From NCBI RefSeq assembly GCF_902712995.1, contig NZ_CACTIB010000004.1, positions 12,800 to 76,799 of the forward strand: a DNA stretch of 64,000 bases, in the 5' to 3' direction. This document shows positions 49,555 through 61,326 of the stretch, piece after piece. The notes beneath the pieces were generated by a model, which saw only the letters and a program-made list of their open reading frames with translations, was not told the DNA's origin and did no database searches. The number at the start of each line of letters is the position of its first letter. Within the stretch, counting starts at the first letter, position 1. The stretch is from Candidatus Mycoplasma haematohominis (lineage in GTDB: Bacteria > Bacillota_I > Bacilli_A > Mycoplasmatales > Mycoplasmoidaceae). A program made the translations under genes and the position numbers.

Positions 49555-50592
49555 CTACCTCTTCTTAAAGAGTAAGTAGAGGAATATAGGAGCAATTATG
49601 GATGTACTCAAGAATCCAATAGGAATATTCTTATTCAGATTTATAGAGATAAAGGCAGCTAGTAGAACTAGCATACCTCCTATAAGAAAACTAGTGATGA
49701 TGTTTATATCTGACTTATTCTTAAACAACAATCTAGAGAAAGAAGCAGCAACTATTCCCAGCAATGAAATACTCCCTATCATTGCTGATTCAATACCTAC
49801 TATTACAGCTACACAGATATATAAAAACCCTTTAAGAAACTTAACTCTAACTCCATAAAACTTAGCTAGCTCCTCATTTAACTCAATCAAATCTATTTCT
49901 TTTCTGAACTTGTAAACAACAAACAACAGCATAGTAATAACTACTACTGAAACAATTGTTGTTGTTCTTCAAATTCCTATTTTTGAAAGAGCCTGAATAT
50001 CTGGAAATCTACCATAAGCAAAGTTTTGAATCTCAGTATTAACCTGAGTCTGTGTAGATTGATTCTCTAATATTCTTGGATTAGCTAAAGTTACAGAAAT
50101 AGCTTCAAAGATAAATTGAAGAGCTATACCTGTAATAGCAAACTTCTCACAATTATCAGGCTTATTCTTAGATAGGGTATAGACAATACTTGTTCCTAAT
50201 ATAGAAGAACCAATAGATATAAGAGGAAGATAGGCTCTTACTAAAGCTAAAGAACCAGTTGTCCCATCATATTGGAACATTATGAATAAAACAATGAAGA
50301 TAATATTCAGAGAACCTATACCTAAGATAGAAATATCAGATAGATTATTCTTAGTTAATTTCTGAAGTAATAGTCCAGATAAACCTAAAGCTCCTCCACT
50401 AAAGAAAGCTAATAAATACTGTCATACTCTTATTGTCAATATATTGGAAGAGAAGTCATATTTTCATTGGAAAGTAGAGATCATAAGAAAGCTTAGACAT
50501 ACAAATATGATCCCTAGACATACTCACTTAGTTACATCCTTCTTCTTAGCCACATAACTATCCAACATTTCGTGACTATGTGTTCTTTCCAT
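49555..50592 (-). CDS. FecCD-family ABC importer permease 2
   Basis: 345 aa, multi-pass membrane protein. Family signatures: GGALGLSGLLLQKLTKNNLSD and GSISLLGIVAASFSRLLF, with ELNEELAKFYGVRVKFLK in the cytoplasmic coupling loop. Such permeases import iron-siderophore, heme or vitamin B12. The ATG directly follows the stop of permease 1 with no gap. Substrate cannot be told from sequence. Confidence 0.88.
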
Positions 50593-51723
50593 CTATAAAT
50601 CCTTATTTTTCAGAGTAAGACTCAATAGAACACAACCACCTAAGAACAGGATAAATATTGAAGAAGAAATAAAGGAAAACAAACTATTAAGCATTGTCCC
50701 AAACAATAGCAGGACACATGCTAGTACTGAACCAACTGGAATAATGATTTGATATTTTCTAGTATTTAAAAGACTTCTTACAGAATGAGAACAAATAAGA
50801 CCTAAGAAAGCAATATTACCTACTAAGACAATAGAGATAGTAGTAGTTAACAGTATTACTGTGTAACAGAAGTATTTAAAGGCTTTAACGTTAACACCTA
50901 GAGTCTTAGCTTGTTCTTCTCCTAATTCAAATAGGTTTAGTTTCTGAGAAAAGATAAAACTTAAAGCTGCAAGCACTAATAAAGCTAATGCACATCATTT
51001 AAGGAAAGAGAATTGACTTGTATATAGTCCATATATATTCTCTGCACCTCCCATAGCCAAAGCAAAAGAAGCATTAACTGCATTAGAGTTATAGGTTTTT
51101 ATTAGGAATACAAAGGTTTTAAAGATCATATTTAGAACCAATCCAATAAGAATGATCTTTAAGTGTTGAGTCTGATTCTGTGGTTTACTAAATAAAAAGC
51201 TAAGAATAAATAGAGTTATTAAACCACCTAGAAGTGCAAATAGGAAGTAAAGAATGTGATAGTTAGAAGCTTCTATAGTACTGGAGATAACTCCTTTCAT
51301 CAAGATAATTCCAAATATTGTGGAATTAATGAAACCTAGAGTTGTGGTGTCAGCTAATGGGTTCTGTGTAATTGATTGAATTAAACAACCACTAATAACT
51401 AAAGCTATAGCTGCAAATATAGAAGATAAACATATTCATACAGATCTTTGAACAGGAGCTATAGACAGCGAATCTTTAACTACATCATTTTCAGTTGTTT
51501 TAGCTCCGAAGACTAAAACTGTAAGTAACTCTTTAGGTGTTAAGGATTGACCCTTAGTTAATAGAAAGACATTAATCCAGAAAAGAACTAATAAGAAGAA
51601 TAGAGAAACAGTAAGTATTAAACCTACCTTTATAGGAGTAGAGAAAAACTTCTTCTCTTTCTCTCTAGTTTCTAGGTCTTTTAAATTGTCAACAAACTTG
51701 TTTTCAAGCCTTATCTGTTGCAC
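50593..51723 (-). CDS. FecCD-family ABC importer permease 1
   Basis: 376 aa with a GTG start. Signatures: ISGCLIQSITQNPLADTTTLG near residue 110, ELGEEQAKTLGVNVKAFK, and GNIAFLGLICSHSVRSLL followed by PVGSVLACVLLLFG. First gene of a four-gene unit (51723 down to 46610) with no gaps above 14 bp. No substrate-binding lipoprotein is found nearby. Upstream region 51724-51878 shows no clear promoter. Confidence 0.88.
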
Positions 51724-51878
51724 TTAATATACCAATAACCTACTTCAATAAAAATCTATCGCTTACTAACTAAATTGGGGATTCGTTAATTTGATTTATC
51801 TATCTTTTGGGTCGTTCTTTATTTATTTAAAAATTAAAAATTGAATAAAAGATTTACTCTAATTTAAGATAGGAAAGC

Positions 51879-52316
51879 CTACTTTGCAGTCGTTCCCGGC
51901 TTCAAGTAGGTTTCTCAGTAGTCTTTCTCAGACATACCTTTTTCCTTAGCTAATCTCATATTTGTTCTTTTTGCTTTTAGAACAAAAGTATTAATGTACA
52001 CGGAGAAGCAGTTAACTGTTAGGAATGTTACGAATAAACCCATTGTAGAACCTGCTCCTGCATTTCATGATCCGCCTGATTTAATAGAACAAGAATAAAT
52101 CAATTCAATAACACCTAAGAAGGCATTCAGTCACATGAAAGCTGCACCAAAGCTGAAGTATAGGAAAAACTCATCACTGATACCAAAAGTCATTTTACTT
52201 CTTTTAACGTCAAAGTAAGGAGGAAGAAGAGCGCCAATAAGAATAATGGCTGCTATTACACTTAAACCAGTTGAAAGATGCCCAAGTACTTCTGCTGCTG
52301 TATTAGCTGTTGACAT
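51879..52316 (-). CDS. PQ-loop/SemiSWEET-like small membrane protein
   Basis: 145 aa, at least three membrane segments. LPPYFDVKRSKMTFGISDEFFLYFSF fits the PQ-loop pattern (Pro at a helix kink, then a Lys/Arg-rich loop and G-(I/L)-S). The C-terminal KGMSEKDYWETY resembles the sister gene's KMGISESEYHDRMY. It starts 3 bp after the sister's stop. Possible small-solute transporter; inference. Confidence 0.7.
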
Positions 52317-52319
52317 AAC

Positions 52320-52715
52320 CTACTTATTTGCGTACATCCTATCGTGGTACTCAGACTCAGATATACCCATTTTCTTAGCTTCCGCCATATTCTTATTTTT
52401 AAGCGTCAACACATAGAGGTTGCCTAAACCGCAAACAGTATTAAGAACTGAGAAAATAACACCCAAGAAAACTAAGTTTGTAGCATCTCCACCCAAAATA
52501 CCACCTACAGCAGTAAGGAAATAAGCACCTATCGCAAACAAAGCAGCAACACAACTATGAAGCAAGAACATGGTTTTGTTAAGACCAACTGTGTTCTTTG
52601 TTTTATAAGTAGCGATGAAAGTCGGAACCATCGCAATCAAAATGCAAGAGGCACCCATTGAAGCTGTCGCAACTCCTAAGAGTTTAAGAACAAATTCAAA
52701 ATTGTCCATTGACAT
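52320..52715 (-). CDS. PQ-loop/SemiSWEET-like small membrane protein
   Basis: 131 aa, three predicted membrane helices (about residues 10-33, 46-68, 76-103). MVPTFIATYKTKNTVGLNKTMFLLHS matches the PQ-loop signature P....YKTK...GL. Tandem with 51879; such half-transporters normally work as dimers, and the two products could pair. Family placement needs profile comparison. Confidence 0.7.
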   Translation of the reverse strand: MSMDNFEFVLKLLGVATASMGASCILIAMVPTFIATYKTKNTVGLNKTMFLLHSCVAALFAIGAYFLTAVGGILGGDATNLVFLGVIFSVLNTVCGLGNLYVLTLKNKNMAEAKKMGISESEYHDRMYANK

Positions 52716-52816
52716 TAACTAAGAGTTTTTTCTTTAATAAATATTATGTTAATTGAAATTTAGGAACAAAATCAAAAAATAAATTTTTAACTGAGCATTT
52801 AAAAATGAAAAAATCA

Positions 52817-53275
52817 TTACTCAAAAAATAATTCAAATTGGTCAAAGTGTGTAGGTTGACTACTAAATGAATTATCCTTTCAAGTCACCATTATTTCTAT
52901 AGATTTACCCCTTATTTCGTAATATATCCTCCCTTCTAACTCATTAAAGTTCCAATTATTCCTAAGAAAAACCTTTTTTAATTCTTCTCTAATAAAAGGC
53001 TTTAAAGTCTCCTCTATTTTCCTCTCATAAATTAAAAACTTAGTCTTTCCAGATTGATAAGAATAATTAAGTAAAGAAGTCAATTTATTAGTAGTAAAAA
53101 AGGACTTATCAAAAATTTTGACTCTAGTCATATCATCTAGAGTCTCAATAGCCTTAGGTTTCTTTAACTTAGATGTTTTGGAAGAAGCAAAAGAATAGAT
53201 TTTGTTAAATGAAATAGCACCTAATGCTAATCCACTAGCAGCAAGAATAGCTACTAATTTAGAAGAGACAAGCAA
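52817..53275 (-). CDS. Hypothetical anchored protein
   Basis: 152 aa with TTG start. An N-terminal hydrophobic segment (residues 3-22, LVAILAASGLALGAI) is followed by a basic, soluble part (KKPKAIETLDDMTRVKIFDKSFF, KIEETLKPFIREELKKVFL). The last Trp is UGA. It starts 2 bp after the stop of the upstream gene, with which it is likely cotranscribed. Not recognised. Confidence 0.78.
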
Positions 53276-53277
53276 CT

Positions 53278-54309
53278 CTAAAGAGAAATAAATTTAAATC
53301 TTCTTAAGGTAGGTAAATAGGGAGCAGGGTTCCTTAATACTCTTATCTTTAAATTCTGAGAAGCATCTAATAAAGGATGTTGTTCAAAAGAGAAATGATT
53401 CTTTAAAGATATTTGATAGCCATGATTATTAGTCAGCAAAGTTAACTTATTTACTAAATTACCTGAAGTCTTCTGAGGGTAATAAATTCCCTTAGTTGTC
53501 AGATCAACTAAGTTATTTCTAATTCCGACATCTAAATAAAAGTTATTTCAATCCTTAGAGTTCCTAGCTTTGAAATAACTAACAGGAACACTTAATTTAT
53601 TCCCGTCACTTAATTCAATCTCACAGGAATCTAAGATTACTTTTGCTTGTCCTCTTATTGAAAATCAATCATCTATATAGGTATCCTTCAGATCATCGTA
53701 TTTCTTTAAGCTAATGAATATTGTTTCATAGCTCTCTACCTGTCTATCCTTATAGATACTTCATGTTTTAGGTATCTGTAAGCTATAGAGTGATTTCTGG
53801 TACTTGTGTCTATCTATTGAGAAGCTATTCTTATATCTAAAGCTAGAACTAATCTTTAAGAGCTCTATCTCAGATATGAAATCTAAAAGATGCTGATTAT
53901 TTTCTCTGTAATTAACTGATTTATTAAGTGCGTGATTATAGGACTTAAGGGAGTCTAGATTATTGGTATCAAAAGCAAAAGAGAATTGAAAGGGTATATC
54001 CTCTGACTCTTTAAATTCTCTTGCAAAATACTTATCTCCCGATAGGTTAATAAAGGTACTAAATCTAAATACTTGACATTTATCTGAAGAATTTTTTTGA
54101 CAACTAGTCTTCTTATCTGGGATTAAATTAATAAAATCTATTTTTTGATTAGGTAAATCTAGTATTCCATACAGAATTTTTAAATCAATTTTGTATTTAC
54201 TGTTTATTTCTATTCTCCCCTCTAGATTTAGACGATAAGCAAAAGGTTTAAAGTTAAATTCGTAGTTATTTATATATATTGAAGGCAAAGGATACATGAT
54301 GAATAGCAA
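53278..54309 (-). CDS. Hypothetical protein, not recognised
   Basis: 343 aa with TTG start (an ATG four codons later is possible). Rich in Ile, Tyr, Asn, Lys and Ser with many short alternating strands (for example EGRIEINSKYKIDLKILYG, GNKLSVPVSYFKA), suggesting a beta-rich fold. No membrane segment beyond a weak N-terminal one. Divergent from ptsG across 55 bp. Confidence 0.78.
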
Positions 54310-54326
54310 TTACTATTCTTATATTG

Positions 54327-54354
54327 TTGACTTTTAGAAAAAATGGAACATAAC
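54327..54354 (+). promoter_or_regulatory. Candidate ptsG promoter
   Basis: TTGACT (54327-54332) and CATAAC (54349-54354) are separated by 16 bp, 10 bases before the GTG start. The -35 is good, the -10 weak. Confidence 0.38.
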
Positions 54355-54364
54355 ACTTAGTTAA

Positions 54365-56233
54365 GTGGCTCAAGAAAATACAGAGTTATTTGCTCAACCT
54401 TCGGAAGAGAAAAAACCATTTAAGGATCGTCTTAAGTTGACGATGTCTGGGCTCTCAGGAGCTTTCATGTTGCCTATATCCACTCTGGCTATAGTTGCAA
54501 TCTTCCTATCCCTAGGAGGATTACTGGAATCATCATTCCAACCTGGATATCCCCTACAAAAGATTGGAACCCTTATTAAAAATGTTGCTTATCCCTTACT
54601 ACAAGCAATACCTCTACTTTTCTGTGTAGCTTTTGCTTATTCCTTCTGTAAAGGAGATGTTTCTTGTATATGAAGTGTCATTCTGGCTTATCTGGTATTC
54701 CTGTCTGTACAGAGTGTTTTTGTATATGTAGATCCAGTAAACTCCACTAATACTGATCTATCCTCTCAAATACAAGGCTACATAGTCTTATTCAAAGGAT
54801 GAGGTAGAGATCCTAAGAGCATGGTCAACTTAGTTGACAATACTCTTGGCTTTACTGCTCTTAATACCTCTATATTTGGTTCTCTTCTATTAGGAGGAGT
54901 AATGATGCCTTACATACAAAGGCATTACTCAAATGTACAACTAAAAGGTCCTTTTGCTTTCTTCTCAGGTAAGAGATTCTTGCCTCTTATGGCTGTTATT
55001 GGAGCCTGAGGATTAGCTCTTCTATTCTTAATTATTTGACCATGAGTAGGTAGTGCTTTCTCATGATTAGGAAACCAACTTTCTAAAACTCCTGCTGGTA
55101 TTGATTCCTTTATTTTTGGTGTCCTAGAAAAGTGTTTAATCCCTACAGGATTACATCACATGTTCTACTCTCCTCTTTGGTTCTCTCCTGTAGGAGGTGA
55201 TGCTGTTAGGGCTATTAATGAGTTAAATGGAGCAAATGCTGCAAATATTTCAAGTGGTAATGCTTGAACAACAGAACAATTAACTTACTACATCTCCGCC
55301 CTAGACAGATACAAAACTCCAGTTAGTGCAGGAGGAGTAATGAGAAATATCTGATCTGGTGCTAGAGTTCCTCACAGTATGTGACAAGGTGATTCCTTCC
55401 TAGGGCTATCAATCATCTCTCTTCCATCAAACACAATCAATGGAAAATCAGCATTTAACTTCTTCAAAGAAGATCTAGGAATAAATGTAGGTAGATATAC
55501 ACAGGGTAAATTCCCAGTTATGCAATTTGGACTACCTGCTGCAGCAATTGGTATGACTCTAGCTGCTCCTAAAGAAAACAGAAAACAAGTTCTAAAAGGA
55601 TTTATACCTGGAATCCTAAGTAGTGCTCTATTAGGAATTACAGAACCTCTAGAGTTCTCATTCCTATTTGTTGCTCCTAAATTGTTCTATTGCTTCCACG
55701 CAGTACTATGTGGCCTATCATTCATGCTTATGAACATATGTGGAACTCATATTCCTTCTATCCTATCTGGAGGATTAATAGAAATGATCATTCTAGGAGT
55801 TATTCCTGTAGCTAAAGGAACTCACTTCTATTGATATTTCGCAGTAGGTATGATACTAGCTCCTCTATACCTAGGAGGTTTCTACTTAGCAGTTACAAGA
55901 TTCAATCTAAAAACTCCTGGTAGAGAAGAAGGAGCACATGCTCATGATGAACAAGCTACAGAAGAACATACTTCTAAAGTACCTGAACAAACCAGAAAAT
56001 TAGCAATTGCTCTAGGTGGTTGAGACAATATAGAAAAACTATCTAACTGTGCTTCTAGATTGAGATACGATATAGCAGATAAAAGTAAAGTAAATGAAGC
56101 TGGTCTTAAAGCTGCAGGAGCAATTGCTTCCAAATGAGTTGGAGATAATCACTTGCAGATAATAGTAGGCCCTAAAGCTGAATCAATTAATAATGAAATG
56201 CTTAAATGAAAAGGAGAAGATTTAGGTATCTAG
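54365..56233 (+). CDS. ptsG: Glucose-specific PTS permease, EIICB
   Basis: 622 aa, GTG start. The EIIC part has about ten membrane segments and the signature GITEPLEFSFLFVAPKLF. The EIIB domain follows a His/Glu-rich linker and has the phosphorylation site in LSNCASRLRYDI (Cys562). No EIIA domain is attached, so EIIA must come from elsewhere. It imports and phosphorylates glucose using HPr. UGA encodes many of its Trp. It is followed directly in the same frame by the next gene. Confidence 0.93.
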
Positions 56234-56242
56234 ATTTATAAA

Positions 56243-57334
56243 TTGAGAATTCCCAACAATATCCTCCTGGTATTTGATGACTTTGATCCTGTTACTAACT
56301 ACAAGATTAGATTAGTAGAGGAGACAAGAAAGATAGAGACAATCAACACTATTATCTTTCTTTATGAAGCCTTTAAAGGACAATCAGATAGAGCTTTTCA
56401 ACAAGATGAAAAAGTAGCTCTTCTATCTGCTACTCTACCTAATACCCTTAGTCCTAGCTACATAATAGATGGAGATTCCTTCACTAATACAGATTTAACT
56501 ATCTTCCAGAAAATACAGCTTCAAAAGAAAAAATATAAAAGCTCTTCTCTCTATCTACTACTAGATACAAAGGAATATCAGATACTAGAACAAAGCTCAG
56601 AATGACCTCTAATTCTCACAATAGTAAACCTAGTTGTTTATGTACTTCCTGAACATAAAGAATTAGTACACACGTACTCATTTACTTCCAAACCAATAAT
56701 CTTCATAAACCCAACTGACGAAATAAATGCTCTAAGTAAAGCATCTTTACTTGAAGTCACTAAATCAGGTTTCAATCAAACACTAATTGACTACATGAAT
56801 AAATCAGATGAATGTGCTATCAAAAGAATTAAATCTCATCTATCTCCAGAAAGATTTAGGCATTCTCTTAGAGTTGCTGGAACTATAAAGAGAATATGTG
56901 AATTATTGGAGATAGAGGATATGGAATTGCGATATGACTCTTACATATCTGCTTTATACCATGACATATGTAAAGAGATACCTAGAGAAACTCAAGAATC
57001 TATAGCTAAAGAAACTCTAGCTTGAGATGATTACATCAGTTGAAAAGTACTTCATGGTCCTATAGGTGCTTGATACCTTAGGAATAAATACCTATTTACC
57101 AATGAGGATATACTAGAAGCAATATCCCAACATACTGTTCCTAATGATGACCCTAAGATGATCACTATCTTTCTATTCTTGGCAGATAAGTTAGAACCAG
57201 AAAGACAAAAAGAATATCCAAATATATATAAGGATGCTTGAGATCTAATAGAAAGGAAATTACCTATGGAAGCCTTTAACTTTCTAATCTCCTATTTCGA
57301 AGAATTAAAAGCTACTAAGAATAAGTTCCAATAA
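56243..57334 (+). CDS. NadD-like domain fused to YqeK HD hydrolase
   Basis: 363 aa from TTG (ATT at 56234, right after the ptsG stop, is an alternative). Residues 1-180 resemble nicotinate-nucleotide adenylyltransferase but the FDPxHxGH motif reads FDPVTNYKI, lacking the catalytic His. Residues 185-363 are a YqeK-type HD phosphohydrolase with RHSLRVA, YHDICKE (H240-D241), HGPIGAWYL, ISQHT and LADKLEPER. The fusion is known in mycoplasmas. Likely hydrolyses diadenosine polyphosphates; NAD synthesis activity is doubtful. Confidence 0.82.
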
Positions 57335-57353
57335 AGCTACACAAGGCGCTTTA

Positions 57354-58940
57354 TTGGTAATTGTTATTATATGGATTTGCATGAAAGGGATAAACAAGGG
57401 TGCTACATGGACTTCCCTATTCGTATTAAGCGGAATAGGAACCTACTACTTTTCTAACTTGCTGGATACCTTCATCAACTACGATGATGGTTTCAGCCTG
57501 GATATCTTCAGTGAATCTCCTATGGAAAATGCTGAATTATTGGATACTGAAGTTCAATTAGAAGTTGATTCAGACACTATGGCAGTAAGTACTGTTGCTG
57601 AGGTGGAGGAAGCTATAGTTGATGAACAAGAGGAAGATGAGGATAAAACTGAAAAAGTAGAATTATCTGACAGCGATGAAGAACCGAAAGAAGAATCAGA
57701 AGATACACAAGATCAAGAAGAAGCAAATGTTGAAGTAAGTTTTGAAGCATCAGATGAAATCAAAGAAGATGAGGATAGGACTGAAGAATTAGAAAGTGTT
57801 GCATTAGAGGCAAAGGATATTGAAGTTAAAGAAGATGCACAAAAGGAAGAAGAACTTGAAGATAAAAAAAGCGACGAAACTATGGAAGTTTCTGATGAGA
57901 ATGAATTGGAGGAGGATGAAGAGACTGTTGATGAGCAGGAAGAAATAGCTGAAGAAAATACTGCTACTCTTAGTTTAAACACAGAAAGCAAGGAAATTAC
58001 AGAAGAAAAAAGCACAGATGAAGAAGGTAAAAAAACAGAATTAAAAGTTGAAGAAACCCAAGAAAAGGTGTCTGTTCCAGAAAATAATGTTGATAAAAGA
58101 GAAAATCAAATTGAAGAAAAAGAGCCATTAAAAGTTCAAGCGGAAGAAACAACAGTTAAAGAAACTGTAGAAGTTGTGCCTGTCGCTACAGAAAAAGTTA
58201 CTATTGAAACACAAGCAGTAGTTAGCGAACAAGTAAGTGCAACAGCTACAAAAGAAGAGAAACCAAGCCAAAGTGATGAATCAAATACCGGAGAAAAAAA
58301 TAAAAAATTACAAAAAAATAAAGCTTCTGAAAAAGAGATTAAATCTAAAGAAAATGGAAAAGGAAAAAACAAAAATGATTTAAGAAAAAATAAGAAAGGA
58401 AAAGGTAAAGGCAAGGGAGAGAAGGGCGCAGATAAAGGTGCTGGAGCGCCCAAAAATATTGATGATGGAGAAAGCTGATTTGGAAGCGAAACTGTAGGAA
58501 GCAATTGAAAAAAAGAATTATTAGATGGAACAAGATATGAATGATGAGTGGGAAAAGCAGATCACTTTGAACAAATAAGCGAAGCACAAATTACATCAAG
58601 TAAATTTCTAAGTAGTGATAAATTTAAAAACGCTTGGGGAAAAATGAAAACCCTTACAAACAAGAAAGAAAAAGCTGAATTAATGGCTGAAACATGTTCA
58701 TCAATACATAGCATGCATTTTGACCCTGCGATAAATCAAGGTTTATGAAGTGACGTTTGATACTACTGTAGAATGGATAGAGCTACTAATCCAACTACTG
58801 AAGAAGGCAAAAAAATAATTGAAGAAATAGAAAAAGGAATTAAAGAAGCAGAAGAACAAGCTAAAGCTCTTGCGGATAAGTCTTCAAAAGAAAATATCAA
58901 AGTTGAGGCTACAGTAGTCGAATCACTACAAGTCAACTAA
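57354..58940 (+). CDS. Large acidic membrane-anchored hypothetical protein
   Basis: 528 aa, TTG start. One N-terminal hydrophobic segment (residues 2-37), then about 250 residues dominated by Glu, Asp, Ser and Val, a Lys/Gly-rich stretch (KGKGKGKGEKGADKG) and a C-terminal Trp-rich domain (residues 375-510: WWVGKADHFEQISEAQ, AETCSSIHSMHFDPAINQGLW, WYYCRMDRATNP) whose Trp are mainly UGA. Standard-code reading loses this last domain. Function is unknown; perhaps a surface adhesin-like protein. Confidence 0.82.
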
Positions 58941-59213
58941 CAAATTCCCTCCTCTTTTTTAATAAAAAGACATAAAGAGAAAATTAGCCAAAAAAAAGAA
59001 GTTCTAAGAAATCATTTTTTATTTTTTTTAGTGTGTATTATACAAAATCCATTTTTTACTTTAGTTTTCACGCTTTTTAGAGATTTAAGCTATTAACTAG
59101 TCTTGATAAATTAACCTACTCTTCTATTTCATGCGAATTGCAAAAATATAGTTCAAATCCGAGAAAAAGCAACTAACTATTTTGACAATGCCTACTATTA
59201 AATCTCTTAATTT

Positions 59214-60208
59214 CTAATCATCTTCAAATTCATAACTAGTATCTGAATCATATGCATTCAAAATTGCTTCAACTTTACGTAAATCAATTACATCAACTGT
59301 AAGAATTTTTGCTAAGAAAAGATCAAGGCCGCTAGCTCCTTCTATATCCATTCTTAATTCTTGTCGCGCCTCTCTTACCAATTGCTCTAGTCTATTAAAA
59401 AGCTCTTCATATTTTTCTCAATCGTGCCCTGCTTTTGTCTTCAATTTCAAGCTTTCAACAATTTCTTCTAAATTCGGTTTCGGTTTTTCCTGCACTCCAG
59501 ATTCAGTAAGCTCTACAATCTCGGTCTCTTCTAATTCAAGAGAAACAGCAACAGTTGTCTTGTCTGTCTCTAGAGATGAAATTCCTACTTCTTCTCCTTC
59601 AAAAATATCACAAGAAAAACAAGAGCCTTCTAACTCATCAGAAGCAGATAAATAACCTTCTGAATTAAAAGAGGAATGAGAAACGCCACCTACTATTTCC
59701 GTATCACAACTTTCCTTAAAACCAAACTCTTCATGTGCGAACCTACCATCTCTTTCCTCTGTTAACTCTTTTAAAGGATATAAATTAGACCCTTCTCTTG
59801 CTTCTAAAGGTCAATTTGAAGCAGAAACTCCAGATGATCCAGAAAGTTTATTTAAACTAGAAGAATCGCCAGAAGAACACTCAACAACACCTAAAAATTC
59901 TCTAATTTCATCATCTGAAAATCTATTTTTAAAACTATCTCTAACAAAAGATCAAACACTAGAACCTACACAAACTGAATCATGCGCTTTTAAATAAACA
60001 AAAGATTCTTCTTCCTTAAATTCTTTATCCAAATCAGAACCTATGAGCGCTACAGTAGGTAACTCAGAAGAATCAGAAGATGTTAATGAAGTGCTGTGGT
60101 TAAAGGGGGGGTTTGGGTTTTAAAACATCCTCAACAATAGAGGAAACCAAAACCTGTTAATACAAAACTAAAAACTGTAAAAAGACCTATTCCAAGGGCT
60201 ATAAACAT
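59214..60208 (-). CDS. Fam-L protein, frame broken at C7 tract
   Basis: The ATG frame encodes a membrane anchor (MFIALGIGLFTVFSF.., CWGCFKTQTPP) and meets TAA seven codons after the C7 tract (G7 at 60105-60111). A -1 shift there opens a body to 59214, 331 aa in total: PTVALIGSD, SVCVGSSVWSFVRDSF, IREFLGVVECSSG, an acidic middle, and a helical end (NRLEQLVREARQELRMDIEG). The body frame has a stop four codons before the tract, which confines the shift. Confidence 0.75.
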
Positions 60209-60228
60209 AAACTATCTTTTTTTGAAAA

Positions 60229-60246
60229 GTCAAGATTTTATACACA
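60229..60246 (-). promoter_or_regulatory. Fam-K/L shared promoter-like box
   Basis: GTGTATAAAATCTTGACTTT on the coding strand, 20-40 bases before the Fam-L ATG at 60208. Confidence 0.5.
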
Positions 60247-60330
60247 AAAATATTTGAAAGTGCAAAAAATATTCCAAATTTAATCAACTTTTAAAAGCTA
60301 ATTTTTGAAAAATAAATCCTTTCTAAGAAC

Positions 60331-61289
60331 TTAATCTGCATCATATTGTTGCAAAATTTCTACTACTGATCCAAGATCAGCTCTATCTCCTGAAAGAAAT
60401 TCTGAGAAAGCACGATCAAAATCTCCAAATCCTCCTCCAGTGTCAGTTCTTAAACTTTTCTTTGCTTGAATTACCAATTCTCTTATTCTTCCAAAAAATT
60501 CCTTATCTATCATTCCCTTCAATCTTTCAAGAAGGTCAGCTAGATCTTTATCTAAATTTTCTATTTCTTCATCTACAACAGGTTCGTAAGATTTTTCATA
60601 TTCCACAAAAACAATTTCCACTTCTTTAGCAACAACTTCCTCGTCTATCTCAATTTGAATCTGAAGAGAAGTGCCTTCTTCAAGAACTTCATACAAAGAA
60701 GGGCTTCCTCCTATTTGGAATTCACAAGAAGAACAAAGATTTGAATCATCATAATCCACCATTCCTACTTCAAAATCAAAATTTTCCCCAGATCCATGCT
60801 CTTCATTTGCAAATTCATCATTTCTTTCTCCTTCTAATTTTCTTAGAGAACCTACATCAGATCTTCCCTGAAAATGTACATTTGAATGAGAAGTTCCAGA
60901 CAATTCAGACAGATTTTTAGATTTAGGAGAATAGCCAGAAATACAACCAAAAACTCCTGAAATTTCTTTAATCAGATCGTCTGTTAGCTTATGATCGAAA
61001 CCTCTCTTAACAAAAGATCAAACACTAGCATTTACACAAATTGAACCACGTTCTTTTACATCAACAGAAGACTCGGATTTTTGTTCTTCTTCCTCAAGCT
61101 CTTTATCTGAGCCCGCAAGTGCTACAGTAGGTATCTGAGGCTGATCCGGAGCAACTTCTACTGAACTGATGCTATTAAAGGGGGGGTTGAGGATTTAGAT
61201 CCGAAACATCCTCAACAATAGAGGAAACCAAAACCTGTTAATGCAAAACTAAAAACTGTAAAAAGACCTATTCCAAGGGCTATAAACAT
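60331..61289 (-). CDS. Fam-L protein, frame broken at C7 tract
   Basis: Same plan as 59214. The 0 frame ends PPLIASVQ and TAG just after C7 (G7 at 61180-61186). The -1 frame gives TPPFNSISSVE.. and a 319-aa product: IPTVALAGSD, SICVNASVWSFVKRGF, ISGVFGCISG, acidic middle with CSSCEF, and a helical end (LLERLKGMIDKEFFGRIREL). It ends QQYDAD. Confidence 0.75.
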
Positions 61290-61306
61290 GAATTATTTTT
61301 TTGAAA

Positions 61307-61326
61307 AGTCAAAATTTTATACATAA
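61307..61326 (-). promoter_or_regulatory. Fam-K/L shared promoter-like box
   Basis: ATGTATAAAATTTTGACTTT on the coding strand, before the Fam-L ATG at 61289. Confidence 0.55.

Noticed and set aside
58136..58504. Minus-strand frames opposite the acidic protein
   Set aside because: Ser/Phe/Leu-rich translations are the complement of Glu/Lys codons; no independent support.
58941..59213. Possible terminator with CTTTTTTAATAAAAAG near 58955
   Set aside because: A six-pair A/T stem is too weak to call a terminator in A+T-rich sequence. The rest of the 273-bp gap shows nothing recognisable.
59214..60208. Lipoprotein reading of the Fam-L N-terminus (Cys in FLYCWGC)
   Set aside because: Residues before Cys do not fit a lipobox, and the segment is better explained as a transmembrane anchor.
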